Shown here: positions 26,263 to 35,694 of the stretch, piece by piece
Layout of the letters: the number at the start of each line of letters is the position of its first letter
Position numbering within the stretch: the first letter of the stretch is position 1
Assembly: GCA_947074195.1 (NCBI GenBank)
Contig: CAMTOS010000003.1
Location: 1 to 64,000, forward strand
Length of the DNA stretch: 64,000 nt
Origin: an uncultured Bacteroides sp.
Lineage (GTDB): Bacteria; Bacteroidota; Bacteroidia; Bacteroidales; Bacteroidaceae
Direction of reading: 5' to 3'
The notes under the pieces: model-generated
Seen by the model: only the letters and a program-made list of their open reading frames with translations
Databases searched by the model: none
What the model was told of the DNA's origin: nothing
Program-made: the position numbers and the translations under genes

Positions 26263-28401
26263 TTAGAAATACAAGTAGCGAGTATCTACTACGCTACCTT
26301 TCATATAAAGATCGTTCATGATACGTGCAGCATAACGAGAATACATGTTTTCGATTCTGTTTTCTTCTACAGATGCATCGAATGTTTCATCAAGTTTATC
26401 TTGTTCGTAAACCTGAAGAACATAAACACCAGCGTTACCCTGGATAGGTGCACTAAGTTTGTTCATCGGAGCAACAGATGCATATGCGCTTACCATTGGT
26501 TCACTGCTACGTAATACTGAAACATAAGCAGGAGCAGCGAATGTTACATGCTTAATAGAGTCAGTTGTAATGTTAGCCATATTTTTATACTGATCGAAAG
26601 AAGTATAGTTTGCAGCTTTCATATCAGCAATGATTTTTGCAGCTTTCTTATCTTTTACGATTTCAGCACGCAACTGATCCTGAACCTGACGCAAAGGACG
26701 ATAACCTTCTGGAGTAATGCGAGACAAAGCAACAACCAAAAGTCTGTCGTTATCACCACATTCATATAGACCAGAAACTTCACCAGCTTTAGCACCAAAT
26801 GCCCAACGCAAAGCTTCTTTTGTATTTTTTACACCACCAATACCTGCTTCAGCACTCGATAAATCGTCTCTTTCAAGCAAACGATAACCTGATTCTTCAG
26901 CATTAGCCTGTAATTGCTCCAAAGAAGGATTAGAAGCGATAAACTGGCTGAATTTGTTGTACTCACGATTGTAAGTATCAGCGCTAAATACAACCGGACG
27001 TTTGATTACAGCCACTTTGTATTTATCAGTATGGTTCTGTTTTTTAGTTACCTGAAGAATTACATTACCCTGACCAATAGCAAGGTTATTCACTTCACCA
27101 GGGCCCATTTCGTGGATAGTAGAAACATATTTCAGGTTATCACCATCAAGAAGAGCACCTTCATACTGAGCTGAAGTCAACCATACGTTTTCACCTGTCT
27201 GACCATAACGGTTAGCTACTTCTGTAAATGAAGCACCGCCACGAATAGCATTGTAAATACTGTCTGAAAGTTCTTTAGAACGTGCAGGAGTTTCAGCCAT
27301 TACCTGAATCTGACGATATTCGATTGAATCAGCACCAGCTTTCTTAGCTACAACTTTATAAGAGTTGATAGTATTGTCCGCAGCATTATAGTAAGGACCA
27401 TAAGTAGTACCAACTTTAGATGTATCGATGCGTGTAGCAATATCACGTGGGAAAGCAGAAGCATTATAATACATATCAACATAAGGAACTTCAGAACCAG
27501 ATGTGCGGATGAATGAATTATAATCATCAGCTGTAAATTTCAAAGTTTCAGTATATTCAGCAACTTCGTTTTCAATTTCAGCTCTGTCTTCTGGACTTGC
27601 AGCAATCTGAACATCGATAAATTTGATGTCACGAGTTTCTACATATTGTCTGAATTGTTCTTTTTTCTTATTGTAAAGTTCTTTTAGATCAGATTCCTTT
27701 ACTGAGATAGTAGAATCAGGAACTGAGAAATATGGAACGGCAGCAAGCAAAACATTAGACTGATCGATACGAGCATTGAATGCATCCTGAGCTTCAACTG
27801 AATTAGCAAGAATTGAATTTGTAATGATTGCCTGATATTTAGCAGCCAAAGTAGATTGAATCAGATTCTTTTCAATGAAAGTCCAGTATTTAAAAAGAGA
27901 TGCATAATAATCTGCATATTGAACTGACATCTGTGATTTTGACATCTTATCATAGTCAGACAAGAATTTTTTCAACATATCCTTATCAAATGCACCTGTC
28001 TGTGGATTACGGAAAGGAGTTTGCTGCAACAAAGGATTTACACCAGCATCAATGATAGCAAGAACTTCAGCTTTAGAAACAGTTAAACCAAGTTTTTTAG
28101 CTTCGTCGGCAATAAGTTTGTTGTTTACATAGTTGCGCCATACTTCATCCTTAACCTGAGACATTTGTTCTTCTGTTAAAGACTGCTGACCAGAACTCAT
28201 TTTGTAGATATCAGCATATTCTTCTACAAGAGCCTGATATTCCTGAACTGATAATGCATCTCCATTAATTTCACCAACGTCGTGCGATTGATGAGGTTGC
28301 AGGATCTTCCATGCGTCACCCGCAATGAAAGCAAACAAAGCAAGCCCAATAATGATCACCAAAAGGGGACCCTTAGATCTAATTTTTTGTAATGTTGCCA
28401 T
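26263..28401 (-). CDS. PpiD/SurA-like periplasmic peptidyl-prolyl isomerase
   Basis: This 712-residue protein has one N-terminal membrane anchor (about 13-31, PLLVIIIGLALFAFIAGDAW). A SurA-N-like helical region follows (VGEINGDALSVQEYQALVEEY... onwards), with a parvulin (PPIC) domain around 350-460 (IEYRQIQVMAETPARSKELSDSIYNAI...GPGEVNNLAIGQGNVILQV). The architecture matches PpiD: a chaperone facing the periplasm near the Sec exit. It ends the coaX-lptC cluster; a possible -7 element TATCTTCG lies in the 123-nt gap upstream. Confidence 0.9.
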   Translation of the reverse strand: MATLQKIRSKGPLLVIIIGLALFAFIAGDAWKILQPHQSHDVGEINGDALSVQEYQALVEEYADIYKMSSGQQSLTEEQMSQVKDEVWRNYVNNKLIADEAKKLGLTVSKAEVLAIIDAGVNPLLQQTPFRNPQTGAFDKDMLKKFLSDYDKMSKSQMSVQYADYYASLFKYWTFIEKNLIQSTLAAKYQAIITNSILANSVEAQDAFNARIDQSNVLLAAVPYFSVPDSTISVKESDLKELYNKKKEQFRQYVETRDIKFIDVQIAASPEDRAEIENEVAEYTETLKFTADDYNSFIRTSGSEVPYVDMYYNASAFPRDIATRIDTSKVGTTYGPYYNAADNTINSYKVVAKKAGADSIEYRQIQVMAETPARSKELSDSIYNAIRGGASFTEVANRYGQTGENVWLTSAQYEGALLDGDNLKYVSTIHEMGPGEVNNLAIGQGNVILQVTKKQNHTDKYKVAVIKRPVVFSADTYNREYNKFSQFIASNPSLEQLQANAEESGYRLLERDDLSSAEAGIGGVKNTKEALRWAFGAKAGEVSGLYECGDNDRLLVVALSRITPEGYRPLRQVQDQLRAEIVKDKKAAKIIADMKAANYTSFDQYKNMANITTDSIKHVTFAAPAYVSVLRSSEPMVSAYASVAPMNKLSAPIQGNAGVYVLQVYEQDKLDETFDASVEENRIENMYSRYAARIMNDLYMKGSVVDTRYLYF

Positions 28402-28524
28402 TTTTGTTAAATAAGTTTTATTTGTTTATTATTATTTTGTATTTCATATGATTGAGCGCACGAAGATACAAAAAATGCGAATATAGATTTGTTCCTTGTT
28501 GAAAAAAATGCGGGTATATGGCAT

Positions 28525-29781
28525 TTATTCAATGATTTTCAAACGTACTAATTCGATTTTTGTAGGCGTCGCTTTAATTATCTTGAATTGATATTTATCA
28601 ATATCGACAATTTCATGTAATTTCGGAAAGCTTTGATAGCGGTTAAGTATCAAACCACCAATAGTCAGATAGTCGTCAGACTCAGGTAGTTCAAGATCAA
28701 ACATATCATTTACTTTTTCAATTTCAAGTCGTGCTGATAATAAAAATTCGTTATCAGAAATCTTCTTACATATATAGTTTACATTATCATGTTCGTCTTC
28801 AATATCTCCGAAGATTTCTTCAACAAGGTCTTCAAGTGATACAATACCGGCTGTTCCGCCAAACTCATCAACTACTACAGCAATCGTTTTCTTTTGTTGC
28901 ATAAATAGCTTCATCAGTTTATTGGCCGACATGGTTTCAGGGACTATCGGAACTTCTTTGATTGAATCGTGCCAATTGGCCGGATAATGAAACATTTCAG
29001 AAGAATGTATATACCCCACTACATTATCTATATTACCGTCATAAACGATAATCTTAGATATCCCCGATTCAATAAACTTATTCTTAAGCTCATTTATATC
29101 CGAAGTCAAATCGATTGCAACAACCTCTGTACGCGGCACAATACAATCTCTGATTTTAATACTCGAGAAATCGAGAGCATTCTGAAAGATCTTCACTTCA
29201 GTATCAATATCTTCTTCTTTTGTAGAATTTTCAATACTATTCTGTACGAAATAATCAAGATCTACTTTTGTAAATGCCTTATCAGTAGCTTCCTTATTGA
29301 TTTTCATTCCGAATAATTTAAAAATCAGATAAGATATGCCCGATGTAAATTTCGAAAAAGGGTAAAGAATGATATAAAATATAAATAAAGGAACGGCGAA
29401 GATATTTAAAATCAGGTTAGGATTGATTTTAAACAGTGTTTTAGGAAGGAATTCGCCTGTTACCAGAATAATCAGTGTAGAAATGACGGTTTGTACTAAT
29501 ACCATCAAGAAACCATCTGGTATAAAATAGTAGAGAAAACTATTCATGATAATTTCTGCCATCAGAATACCATAAATAACAAGAGCAATATTATTGCCCA
29601 CCAGCATGGCCGAAATAAAGTTGTTGGGATTCTTAAAGAATACAGATAAGATACGAGAAGATATCCCCTTGCGGCGATCTACTTCATAGCGAAGTTTATC
29701 GACTGAAACAAAAGCAATTTCTACTCCCGAAAAGAAAGCAGACAATGCCATGGTTATCAAAAGGAATATAATAGTGTTCAT
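28525..29781 (-). CDS. CNNM/CBS/CorC-HlyC domain membrane protein (GldE/CorC type)
   Basis: Residues 1-170 form a CNNM membrane domain (SAFFSGVEIAFVSVDKLRYEVDRRKG...FISAMLVGNNIALVIYG). Residues about 200-320 carry two CBS domains (RDCIVPRTEVVAIDL, VVVDEFGGTAGIVSLEDLVEEIFGDIEDEHD). The last ~80 form the CorC_HlyC transporter-associated domain. Relatives are linked to Mg/Co efflux; the Bacteroidetes relative GldE has been tied to gliding. No gliding genes are seen here, so an ion-transport role is more likely. Confidence 0.88.
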   Translation of the reverse strand: MNTIIFLLITMALSAFFSGVEIAFVSVDKLRYEVDRRKGISSRILSVFFKNPNNFISAMLVGNNIALVIYGILMAEIIMNSFLYYFIPDGFLMVLVQTVISTLIILVTGEFLPKTLFKINPNLILNIFAVPLFIFYIILYPFSKFTSGISYLIFKLFGMKINKEATDKAFTKVDLDYFVQNSIENSTKEEDIDTEVKIFQNALDFSSIKIRDCIVPRTEVVAIDLTSDINELKNKFIESGISKIIVYDGNIDNVVGYIHSSEMFHYPANWHDSIKEVPIVPETMSANKLMKLFMQQKKTIAVVVDEFGGTAGIVSLEDLVEEIFGDIEDEHDNVNYICKKISDNEFLLSARLEIEKVNDMFDLELPESDDYLTIGGLILNRYQSFPKLHEIVDIDKYQFKIIKATPTKIELVRLKIIE

Positions 29782-29816
29782 AGTTTATTTTAACGGGTTA
29801 TCTCTGAGGAGCAAAG

Positions 29817-30614
29817 TTAATTACGATCTTGCTGCAATTGCATCATTTCGACCGCTTTTACCGGTTCATCAGAACGTTTTGTTTCATTGGATTTTATCGG
29901 TTCCTGAGCTTTTACAGGTTCATCAAGTTTGACCTTTTCATCTATTTTCAAACCACTCCCACTTTTTTCTGCAGAATCCGGATTATCATCGTCATTTCCG
30001 GTTGCAGACTGAGGCTGAGCAGAAGTCTGTTCTTCATCAACGTAAAAAATACCTTTAATATTATGTATCTGATAAACTGTTAACTGTTGATTCGAATCAA
30101 AACCTTCACCTTCTATAATTCTGTCAGGTTGTTCTATTCGTATAAAACGATCAGAATAAACCCTTTCATTTACCTGGTTCCAGTAGAGAAGCTCTGTATT
30201 AAAACGTTCACCTTTCTGATTTTCAATCTCTACATTACCTATAAGTTTCCATAGGCGCTGGCGATCATAATAATAAGCAGTGTCGGCTTTTATACTTGCT
30301 TCAACGTTATGAAGCGAATCAAATTGTTCCATATACATTCCTTTTTCGAAAGCCCAGTAAGAAGGTTTTCGACGGTCGAAAATTTGCCATTCATCGGCAA
30401 GTACTTTATATCGTACCACTCCCGAATCTGAAATAAATGTTTCGACATCATAGGTAATCATAGCCGGCATAGAATCGCGTTCTTCAATGGCTTCACCCGT
30501 ATATTTTTTCTCTTTGCCACATGAAGCAAAGAATATGAGCATAACAATTGCCGCGAAGACAATTGTTATGCTCATATTTCTGAAATGTATAAAACTTTTC
30601 TGTTTCTCAGACAT
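29817..30614 (-). CDS. lptC: LPS export protein LptC
   Basis: An N-terminal anchor with a possible lipobox (FFASC, Cys about 32) is followed by the LptC/OstA-like beta-jellyroll (residues about 50-195, with DEWQIFDRRKPSYWAFEKGMY and WKLIGNVEIENQKGERFNTE). LptC hands LPS from LptBFG to the periplasmic bridge. The last ~65 residues are an unusual charged tail with repeated DEPVK-like steps. An alternative start at Met14 (30575) would give a more typical signal. It lies 8 nt after the TPR gene. Confidence 0.88.
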   Translation of the reverse strand: MSEKQKSFIHFRNMSITIVFAAIVMLIFFASCGKEKKYTGEAIEERDSMPAMITYDVETFISDSGVVRYKVLADEWQIFDRRKPSYWAFEKGMYMEQFDSLHNVEASIKADTAYYYDRQRLWKLIGNVEIENQKGERFNTELLYWNQVNERVYSDRFIRIEQPDRIIEGEGFDSNQQLTVYQIHNIKGIFYVDEEQTSAQPQSATGNDDDNPDSAEKSGSGLKIDEKVKLDEPVKAQEPIKSNETKRSDEPVKAVEMMQLQQDRN

Positions 30615-30622
30615 ATAGTTTA

Positions 30623-31945
30623 TTAGCGAATTGTTGTTGTTTCACCAATCCAGCCACCGATAGAAATATTATCACCGGTTTTGTAACCTAACATAAACAG
30701 GTCTTTTGCTTCCGGAGTATAAGCTCTATAGCTCTGGATCAACTTATTAGCTTCTTCTGTCACACTTGAATCAACAGCTTTAGCACGTTGAAGTTTATCA
30801 ATTGCAAGGAAGAAAGTACATTTGTTCAATGCAGCTTCATCTGTCCATTTATAGTTACCGGCATACAATGATGCGATAAGAATATAAGGTGCGCCATAGT
30901 TAGGATTGAAGCTGATTGCTTTGTTAGCATAACTTCTTGAAGCAGAAAGGCGTTTTGCAAGTGACAATACCTGAGCAGCTTTGTAAGCCATATCAGCTTT
31001 TTTCACGTTGTCTGTTTCCATTTCGATAGCTTCGTCAAAGAATTTGATAGCACCATCAGTATCGCCTTTTTTGTATGCAGCATTCGCACAACCCAAAGCA
31101 GCGTCTACACTTGGTTCAATTCTGTAAGCATATAAAGATGCATCAAGATAAGCTTCGCTATCGCGACAACCCATGATTGTCATAATACGTACGATCTCTT
31201 TCAATGCAGCAAGATCATTCTGGCTTGATTCCACTTTAGGAGCATAAATTTCCTGAAGAGATTCACAAGTAGCAGCACCACTATTAATAAACTGACCATC
31301 AAGATTTTGTCTGATAGTAGTCATCGCAGTTTTCTTTCTTGCATCTGTTTCTTCAGCAATAGCCTGATCAGCAAGTTCTGCAGTCATTAAATAGTCATTG
31401 ATGAATTTTTCTTTATGTTTTTCATCTTGTTTCAATTTTCTTGCAGACATATCAAGATAATAGAAAATAACGTTTGCAGAAGAGTTTGTTTTTTCTGCAG
31501 CCATTGACTGACCTAACCAGTTATAAGCCTGGTTAACATCAACGTTAGGAGCATATTGAATATAATCTAATGCTTTACCACCAAGAGCGGCATCAGTAGA
31601 CAATACTTTAGTACCTTTTGCAAGAAATTCAGGAATATAATGAATACGTTTATCGTGAAGATCCATCAATTCATTGAAATATTGCTGATATTCTGCAGAG
31701 CTTTTGTTGCCATTTGTTTCAAGGAAATTCTTCAAAATAGCAAAACCATCAGTAAAAGTATAATAACGAAGAGTAGGACAGTTTTCAATAACAACTTTCC
31801 AAGGTTCGTATGCATCTTTAAAATTGCCAGCTTTTACAGCTTCGCGCGCAACACTACTATTCGCGTTACAATCACTGTTTTGAGCCATCGCCACACTTGC
31901 ACTACCCAATACGGCAATTGCAGCTATAAACATTTTCATCTTCAT
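30623..31945 (-). CDS. Exported TPR-repeat protein
   Basis: A cleavable signal (about 1-21, ending AMAQ) is followed by helical repeats, clearest at about 270-365 (YKKGDTDGAIKFFDEAIEMETDNVKKADMAYKAAQVL; ASRSYANKAISFNPNYGAPYILIASLYAG). The product should be periplasmic or outer-membrane associated. Its place between an outer-membrane protein gene and lptC suggests a role in envelope assembly, but no specific function is known to me. Confidence 0.82.
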   Translation of the reverse strand: MKMKMFIAAIAVLGSASVAMAQNSDCNANSSVAREAVKAGNFKDAYEPWKVVIENCPTLRYYTFTDGFAILKNFLETNGNKSSAEYQQYFNELMDLHDKRIHYIPEFLAKGTKVLSTDAALGGKALDYIQYAPNVDVNQAYNWLGQSMAAEKTNSSANVIFYYLDMSARKLKQDEKHKEKFINDYLMTAELADQAIAEETDARKKTAMTTIRQNLDGQFINSGAATCESLQEIYAPKVESSQNDLAALKEIVRIMTIMGCRDSEAYLDASLYAYRIEPSVDAALGCANAAYKKGDTDGAIKFFDEAIEMETDNVKKADMAYKAAQVLSLAKRLSASRSYANKAISFNPNYGAPYILIASLYAGNYKWTDEAALNKCTFFLAIDKLQRAKAVDSSVTEEANKLIQSYRAYTPEAKDLFMLGYKTGDNISIGGWIGETTTIR

Positions 31946-32004
31946 TGTATCTTTCTTATTTTAGTTTAATTGAATTATTAGCTTTATTATAGCGGTCTGT
32001 GAAA

Positions 32005-33270
32005 TTAATCCACTTTACGTTTAAAGAACCAACGCTCATTAAATGTAATACCGATACTCAGTTTTAATATATTTTCATTAACCATTCCTGGTTGTAAACC
32101 CTTAACATGAACATACTGTCCGGTAATACTAATCACTGAACGTGAACGTGGAACAGGTAATCCCAAACCACAAGTAAGTCCGAATTCTCTCGATGCTCTC
32201 TGACCAAGTTCTGTTTTATAATAAGGTGTATTGTAATAACCACCAATACGATATCTTATTAAACCCATATACGTTTTTGCCATTCGCGATGGCAGATATT
32301 CTGCACCAACAGAAATTTTAGTACGGTCACAAAATGCATTTGGCTGATTCATATATGTTACATCACCCCATTTCTGGTAAGTATAATCTGCACCAATAGT
32401 TAAACGATCATCGTAAACATATGTTAAACCACCACCATAACTATCAGGCAAACCAAAAGTTGCAATAGTATCAGTTGTTGTTGTTACACTGGTAGCTGTA
32501 CTAACATAGCCTGTATTATGTAAATGATGTCCGGGCGAAAATACTGCACCAACAGTTACCTTATGCTTCTCACCGATTGGTTGTGTATACTGAATACCGA
32601 AATCAAGTTTATAACTGCGAATCTCAGTTCTTGTATATTCTGTATATGAAGGAATGGTTGTTCCCGAGCCTGAAACAGAAGGATATGAAGGATAAATCAT
32701 AACCAGTGAACGAGATATATTACCCCAGAAAAAAGAAGCATTTACACCAACAGACAGATTTGGAATGATTTTAACACCTAAACCGGCAAAAGCCTGGTGT
32801 GTACCACCTTCACCATATACCTGCTTTGTATAAGCGGGCGATGTAGCCGTTTCAGTTGATGTATGAGACACATTATATCCTACATTAGAATAAGGCAGAA
32901 GTCCGGCCGTAAATGCAAGTTGCTTAAATAATCTGAACTGCATTGCAATGTAGTCTAAACTCGAATTTTTCACATTCAGTTTTACCAAACCATCACTGAC
33001 ATTATCATTTTGCATGCTCAAACCACCTTCAAAAAGAAAGGTTAATGAATCTACAGCTGTATAAGAGGCAGGATTCAGAGGATTAATCTGAGAGTTATCA
33101 CGAAGACCGTAAGCGATTCCACCCATTGCCCTGCTGTTACCAAAACTCTGGTTAGACAAGTCACCATAGCCGTATCGTGTATAAGGGGAGTTTGTATTAT
33201 TTTGCGCTATTGCAGTACCTGCAAAAAAGATTAACATCAATGCGCAAAGTGTTTGTTTAAATCCTACCAT
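32005..33270 (-). CDS. Outer-membrane beta-barrel protein of the coaX-lptC cluster
   Basis: This 421-residue protein has a Sec signal (ending AIAQ) and alternating aromatic strands. The N-terminal [25 protein letters not shown] block is typical of a widely conserved Bacteroidetes outer-membrane family related to FadL/PorV-like barrels. Its start overlaps the coaX end by 14 nt. Function is unknown; location next to lptC suggests an envelope role. Confidence 0.82.
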   Translation of the reverse strand: MVGFKQTLCALMLIFFAGTAIAQNNTNSPYTRYGYGDLSNQSFGNSRAMGGIAYGLRDNSQINPLNPASYTAVDSLTFLFEGGLSMQNDNVSDGLVKLNVKNSSLDYIAMQFRLFKQLAFTAGLLPYSNVGYNVSHTSTETATSPAYTKQVYGEGGTHQAFAGLGVKIIPNLSVGVNASFFWGNISRSLVMIYPSYPSVSGSGTTIPSYTEYTRTEIRSYKLDFGIQYTQPIGEKHKVTVGAVFSPGHHLHNTGYVSTATSVTTTTDTIATFGLPDSYGGGLTYVYDDRLTIGADYTYQKWGDVTYMNQPNAFCDRTKISVGAEYLPSRMAKTYMGLIRYRIGGYYNTPYYKTELGQRASREFGLTCGLGLPVPRSRSVISITGQYVHVKGLQPGMVNENILKLSIGITFNERWFFKRKVD

Positions 33271-33991
33271 TATTAAAGTTTAATATTCTATTTAATCCTT
33301 TCAATACTAAAAATCTATCTGCAAAGATGACACTTTTTATGCTATCATCAAAAGAAAATGTATCGCCTCCCGTTAAAAATACAAAAAGATCAGGATATTT
33401 ATCCAGCATTTTTAAGATATAGCCTTCAATCTCGAAATTTATACCTTGCCATACTCCTGCTCTGATTGCAGTCTCTGTTGTATTGCCAAGAAACATACTT
33501 TCACCTTCAGCGGTTATTAACGGAAGTTTACCGGTAAACTCATGCAAAGCCTTAAAACGCATGTTCAGTCCCGGCGAAATATTGCCTCCGTGATAACAGC
33601 TTTTGCTGTCTATAAAATCATATGTAATACATGTTCCGGCATCAATAACAAGCAGATTGTGTGCAGGTTTAAGTTCATTTGCCCCAACCACAGCAGCAAT
33701 CCGGTCATAACCCAGAGTTTGAGGAGTTTTATAAAGATTTGTAATCGGAAGAGGTGTAGCGGCGTTCAAATACGATACGGGAATATTTAATGAATCAAAA
33801 AATAAAACCATTTGCTCTGAAAGCGAAACAACACTTGATATCATTACTTTAGTGAAATGATATTTCTGTATAAAACTTTGCCAGTTTTCGACTTGTCGCG
33901 TTGAATCAAAAAATACTTCATGTACCTGTTTTTCATCGAATGCAGCAAGTTTAACAACTGTATTACCTATATCAATAATTAAATTCATCAA
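33257..33991 (-). CDS. coaX: Type III pantothenate kinase
   Basis: This enzyme performs the first step of coenzyme A synthesis. Type III signatures: [15 protein letters not shown] near the N terminus (ATP-binding DxGNT), [14 protein letters not shown] (catalytic Asp) and [24 protein letters not shown]. At 244 residues it is of family size. A promoter with TATCTTTG lies at 34021-34014. It heads a minus-strand run through the outer-membrane, TPR, lptC and CorC-type genes. Confidence 0.95.
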   Translation of the reverse strand: MMNLIIDIGNTVVKLAAFDEKQVHEVFFDSTRQVENWQSFIQKYHFTKVMISSVVSLSEQMVLFFDSLNIPVSYLNAATPLPITNLYKTPQTLGYDRIAAVVGANELKPAHNLLVIDAGTCITYDFIDSKSCYHGGNISPGLNMRFKALHEFTGKLPLITAEGESMFLGNTTETAIRAGVWQGINFEIEGYILKMLDKYPDLFVFLTGGDTFSFDDSIKSVIFADRFLVLKGLNRILNFNNGRI

Positions 33992-34482
33992 TAATAAATC
34001 TATATTATCGGTACAAAGATAGATATAAAAATGAAAGTAATAACATTTCTTTCCAAAATCAAAGTAAATATATTGATTAAAAGTTTAAACAAAATGTAAA
34101 ACCTGACAGATATCATCTACATAATTTCAATGATCGCTTTGATGAATAAAAAGCAAATCTCATACCAAACTCACTTGTCAGATGTCCGTTTAACATCAAT
34201 TTATCAAACATTTAAGTTCTTTTCGGTGCATAGCGCTATGCACTTTTCTGCACAGCGTTATGCAGTTTAGTGCAGAGCGCTATGCACCATGTTCTTAAAG
34301 GCTTGCCAATAAATCAGTGTTATAGTCATAATTATCCCGTACAACTTCGGCAGCACGCTATTTATAGGAATGAAACTAAAAAAAGATTCGTTTAACGTAC
34401 TCATCGTTAAAATTAGCCATATATTTGTGGCAGCATATTTATAACTATAATCTTAACTCAAGCAAGAATCACCCAATTCAAA
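33992..34482. other. Intergenic region between divergent coaX and the DUF4105 gene
   Basis: This 491-bp gap has a coaX -7 box (TATCTTTG, minus, 34021-34014), a 22-bp-period TGCA array (34227-34286) and a DUF4105-gene -7 box TATATTTG (34420-34427, plus). No coding frame is convincing. Confidence 0.7.
34227..34286. repeat. 22-bp-period palindromic array, copy B
   Basis: TGCA starts at 34227, 34239, 34249, 34261, 34271 and 34283, again spaced 12, 10, 12, 10, 12. Three 16-bp units TGCA-N-AGCG(C/T)TA-TGCA are separated by 6-bp linkers. The whole block is close to a larger palindrome, bounded by GGTGCATAGCGC on the left and GCGCTATGCACC on the right. Confidence 0.88.
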
Positions 34483-35694
34483 ATGAAATCCATCCGATTT
34501 TTACTTTTAATCATAGCATTCAGTTTATTCCATATAAAAAGCATGGCCACGAATGTGCCTGCAGATGATTCTGTACGGATCAGTTTGCTGACCTGCGCGC
34601 CGGGCACTCCTATTTATTCACTGTTTGGCCATACGGCCATTCGCTACGAACATCCACAGCGGGGCCTGGATGTGGTTTTCAACTATGGTCTGTTCAGCTT
34701 TAATACACCAAACTTTATCCTCCGTTTTTCATTAGGAGAAACTGATTATCAGTTAGGTGTACAACCTTTCGAAAACTTTCGCTGGGAATATGAATATTTT
34801 GGCAGAGATGTATGGCAACAGACGCTCGACCTTACTCCGGATGAGAAAAAGAGGCTGTTCGATCTTCTCGAAGAAAACAGTCGCCCCGAGAACCGCGTTT
34901 ATCGTTATAATTTCTTTTATGACAATTGCGCTACCCGCCCGCGTGATATTATAGAAAAGAGTATTAATGGAGACATCATCTATCAGAACCTGGTACCAGA
35001 AGGTGAAACACGCTCTTTCAGAGATTTGATTCACCAATACACTCCGGGTAGTCCGTGGGGGCAATTTGGTATTGACCTGTGCGTAGGAGCCGAAGCAGAC
35101 CTTCCCATCACTGAACGTCAGATGATGTTTATCCCATTTTACTTAGAAAAAGCTTTTGGTGATGCGTATATTGAAAATGATAGCACATCGAGACGACTTG
35201 TCACCGATTTTCAGACTATAGTCGATGCAGAAGGACTGGCAGAGCCGCCAACCTTTATTGAAAATATTGGCACAATAATCACTCCGATGGTTGCATTTTC
35301 CACATTATTCATTATCGTACTTATTGCTACTATATATGGTATACGAAAAAGAAAAGGACTTTGGGGACTGGACCTCGTGATCTTCTTTGTTGCAGGTGTG
35401 GTGGGTTGCGTTCTGGCATTCCTGGCACTCTTTTCAGAGCATCCGGCCGTTAGCAGCAATTACATGCTTTTTGTTTTTCATCCCGGAGAGTTAATCTTTC
35501 TGCCATTCATTATCCGCGATGTTCGTAAAGGAAAAAGAAGCTGGTATTTAGCGTTAAACGCATTGGTTTTAACACTTTTTATAGTGCTTTTTCCCATAAT
35601 ACCACAGAGATTTGATTTTGCTGTCGTACCTTTGGCACTCTGTTTGCTCACTCGTTGTGTGAGTAATCTGATATTGACGTATAAAAAGAACTAA
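34483..35694 (+). CDS. DUF4105 domain membrane protein
   Basis: A signal peptide (about 1-22) precedes a periplasmic DUF4105 domain (about 28-180: LLTCAPGTPIYSLFGHTAIRYEHP...FNYGLFSF...YRYNFFYDNCATRPRD). This has the His and Cys residues of a papain/NlpC-like relative, the family being related to the N-terminal domain of lacto-N-biosidase. Five hydrophobic helices follow (about 265-403). The TAATG overlap with the next gene shows translational coupling. Confidence 0.85.
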   Translation: MKSIRFLLLIIAFSLFHIKSMATNVPADDSVRISLLTCAPGTPIYSLFGHTAIRYEHPQRGLDVVFNYGLFSFNTPNFILRFSLGETDYQLGVQPFENFRWEYEYFGRDVWQQTLDLTPDEKKRLFDLLEENSRPENRVYRYNFFYDNCATRPRDIIEKSINGDIIYQNLVPEGETRSFRDLIHQYTPGSPWGQFGIDLCVGAEADLPITERQMMFIPFYLEKAFGDAYIENDSTSRRLVTDFQTIVDAEGLAEPPTFIENIGTIITPMVAFSTLFIIVLIATIYGIRKRKGLWGLDLVIFFVAGVVGCVLAFLALFSEHPAVSSNYMLFVFHPGELIFLPFIIRDVRKGKRSWYLALNALVLTLFIVLFPIIPQRFDFAVVPLALCLLTRCVSNLILTYKKN

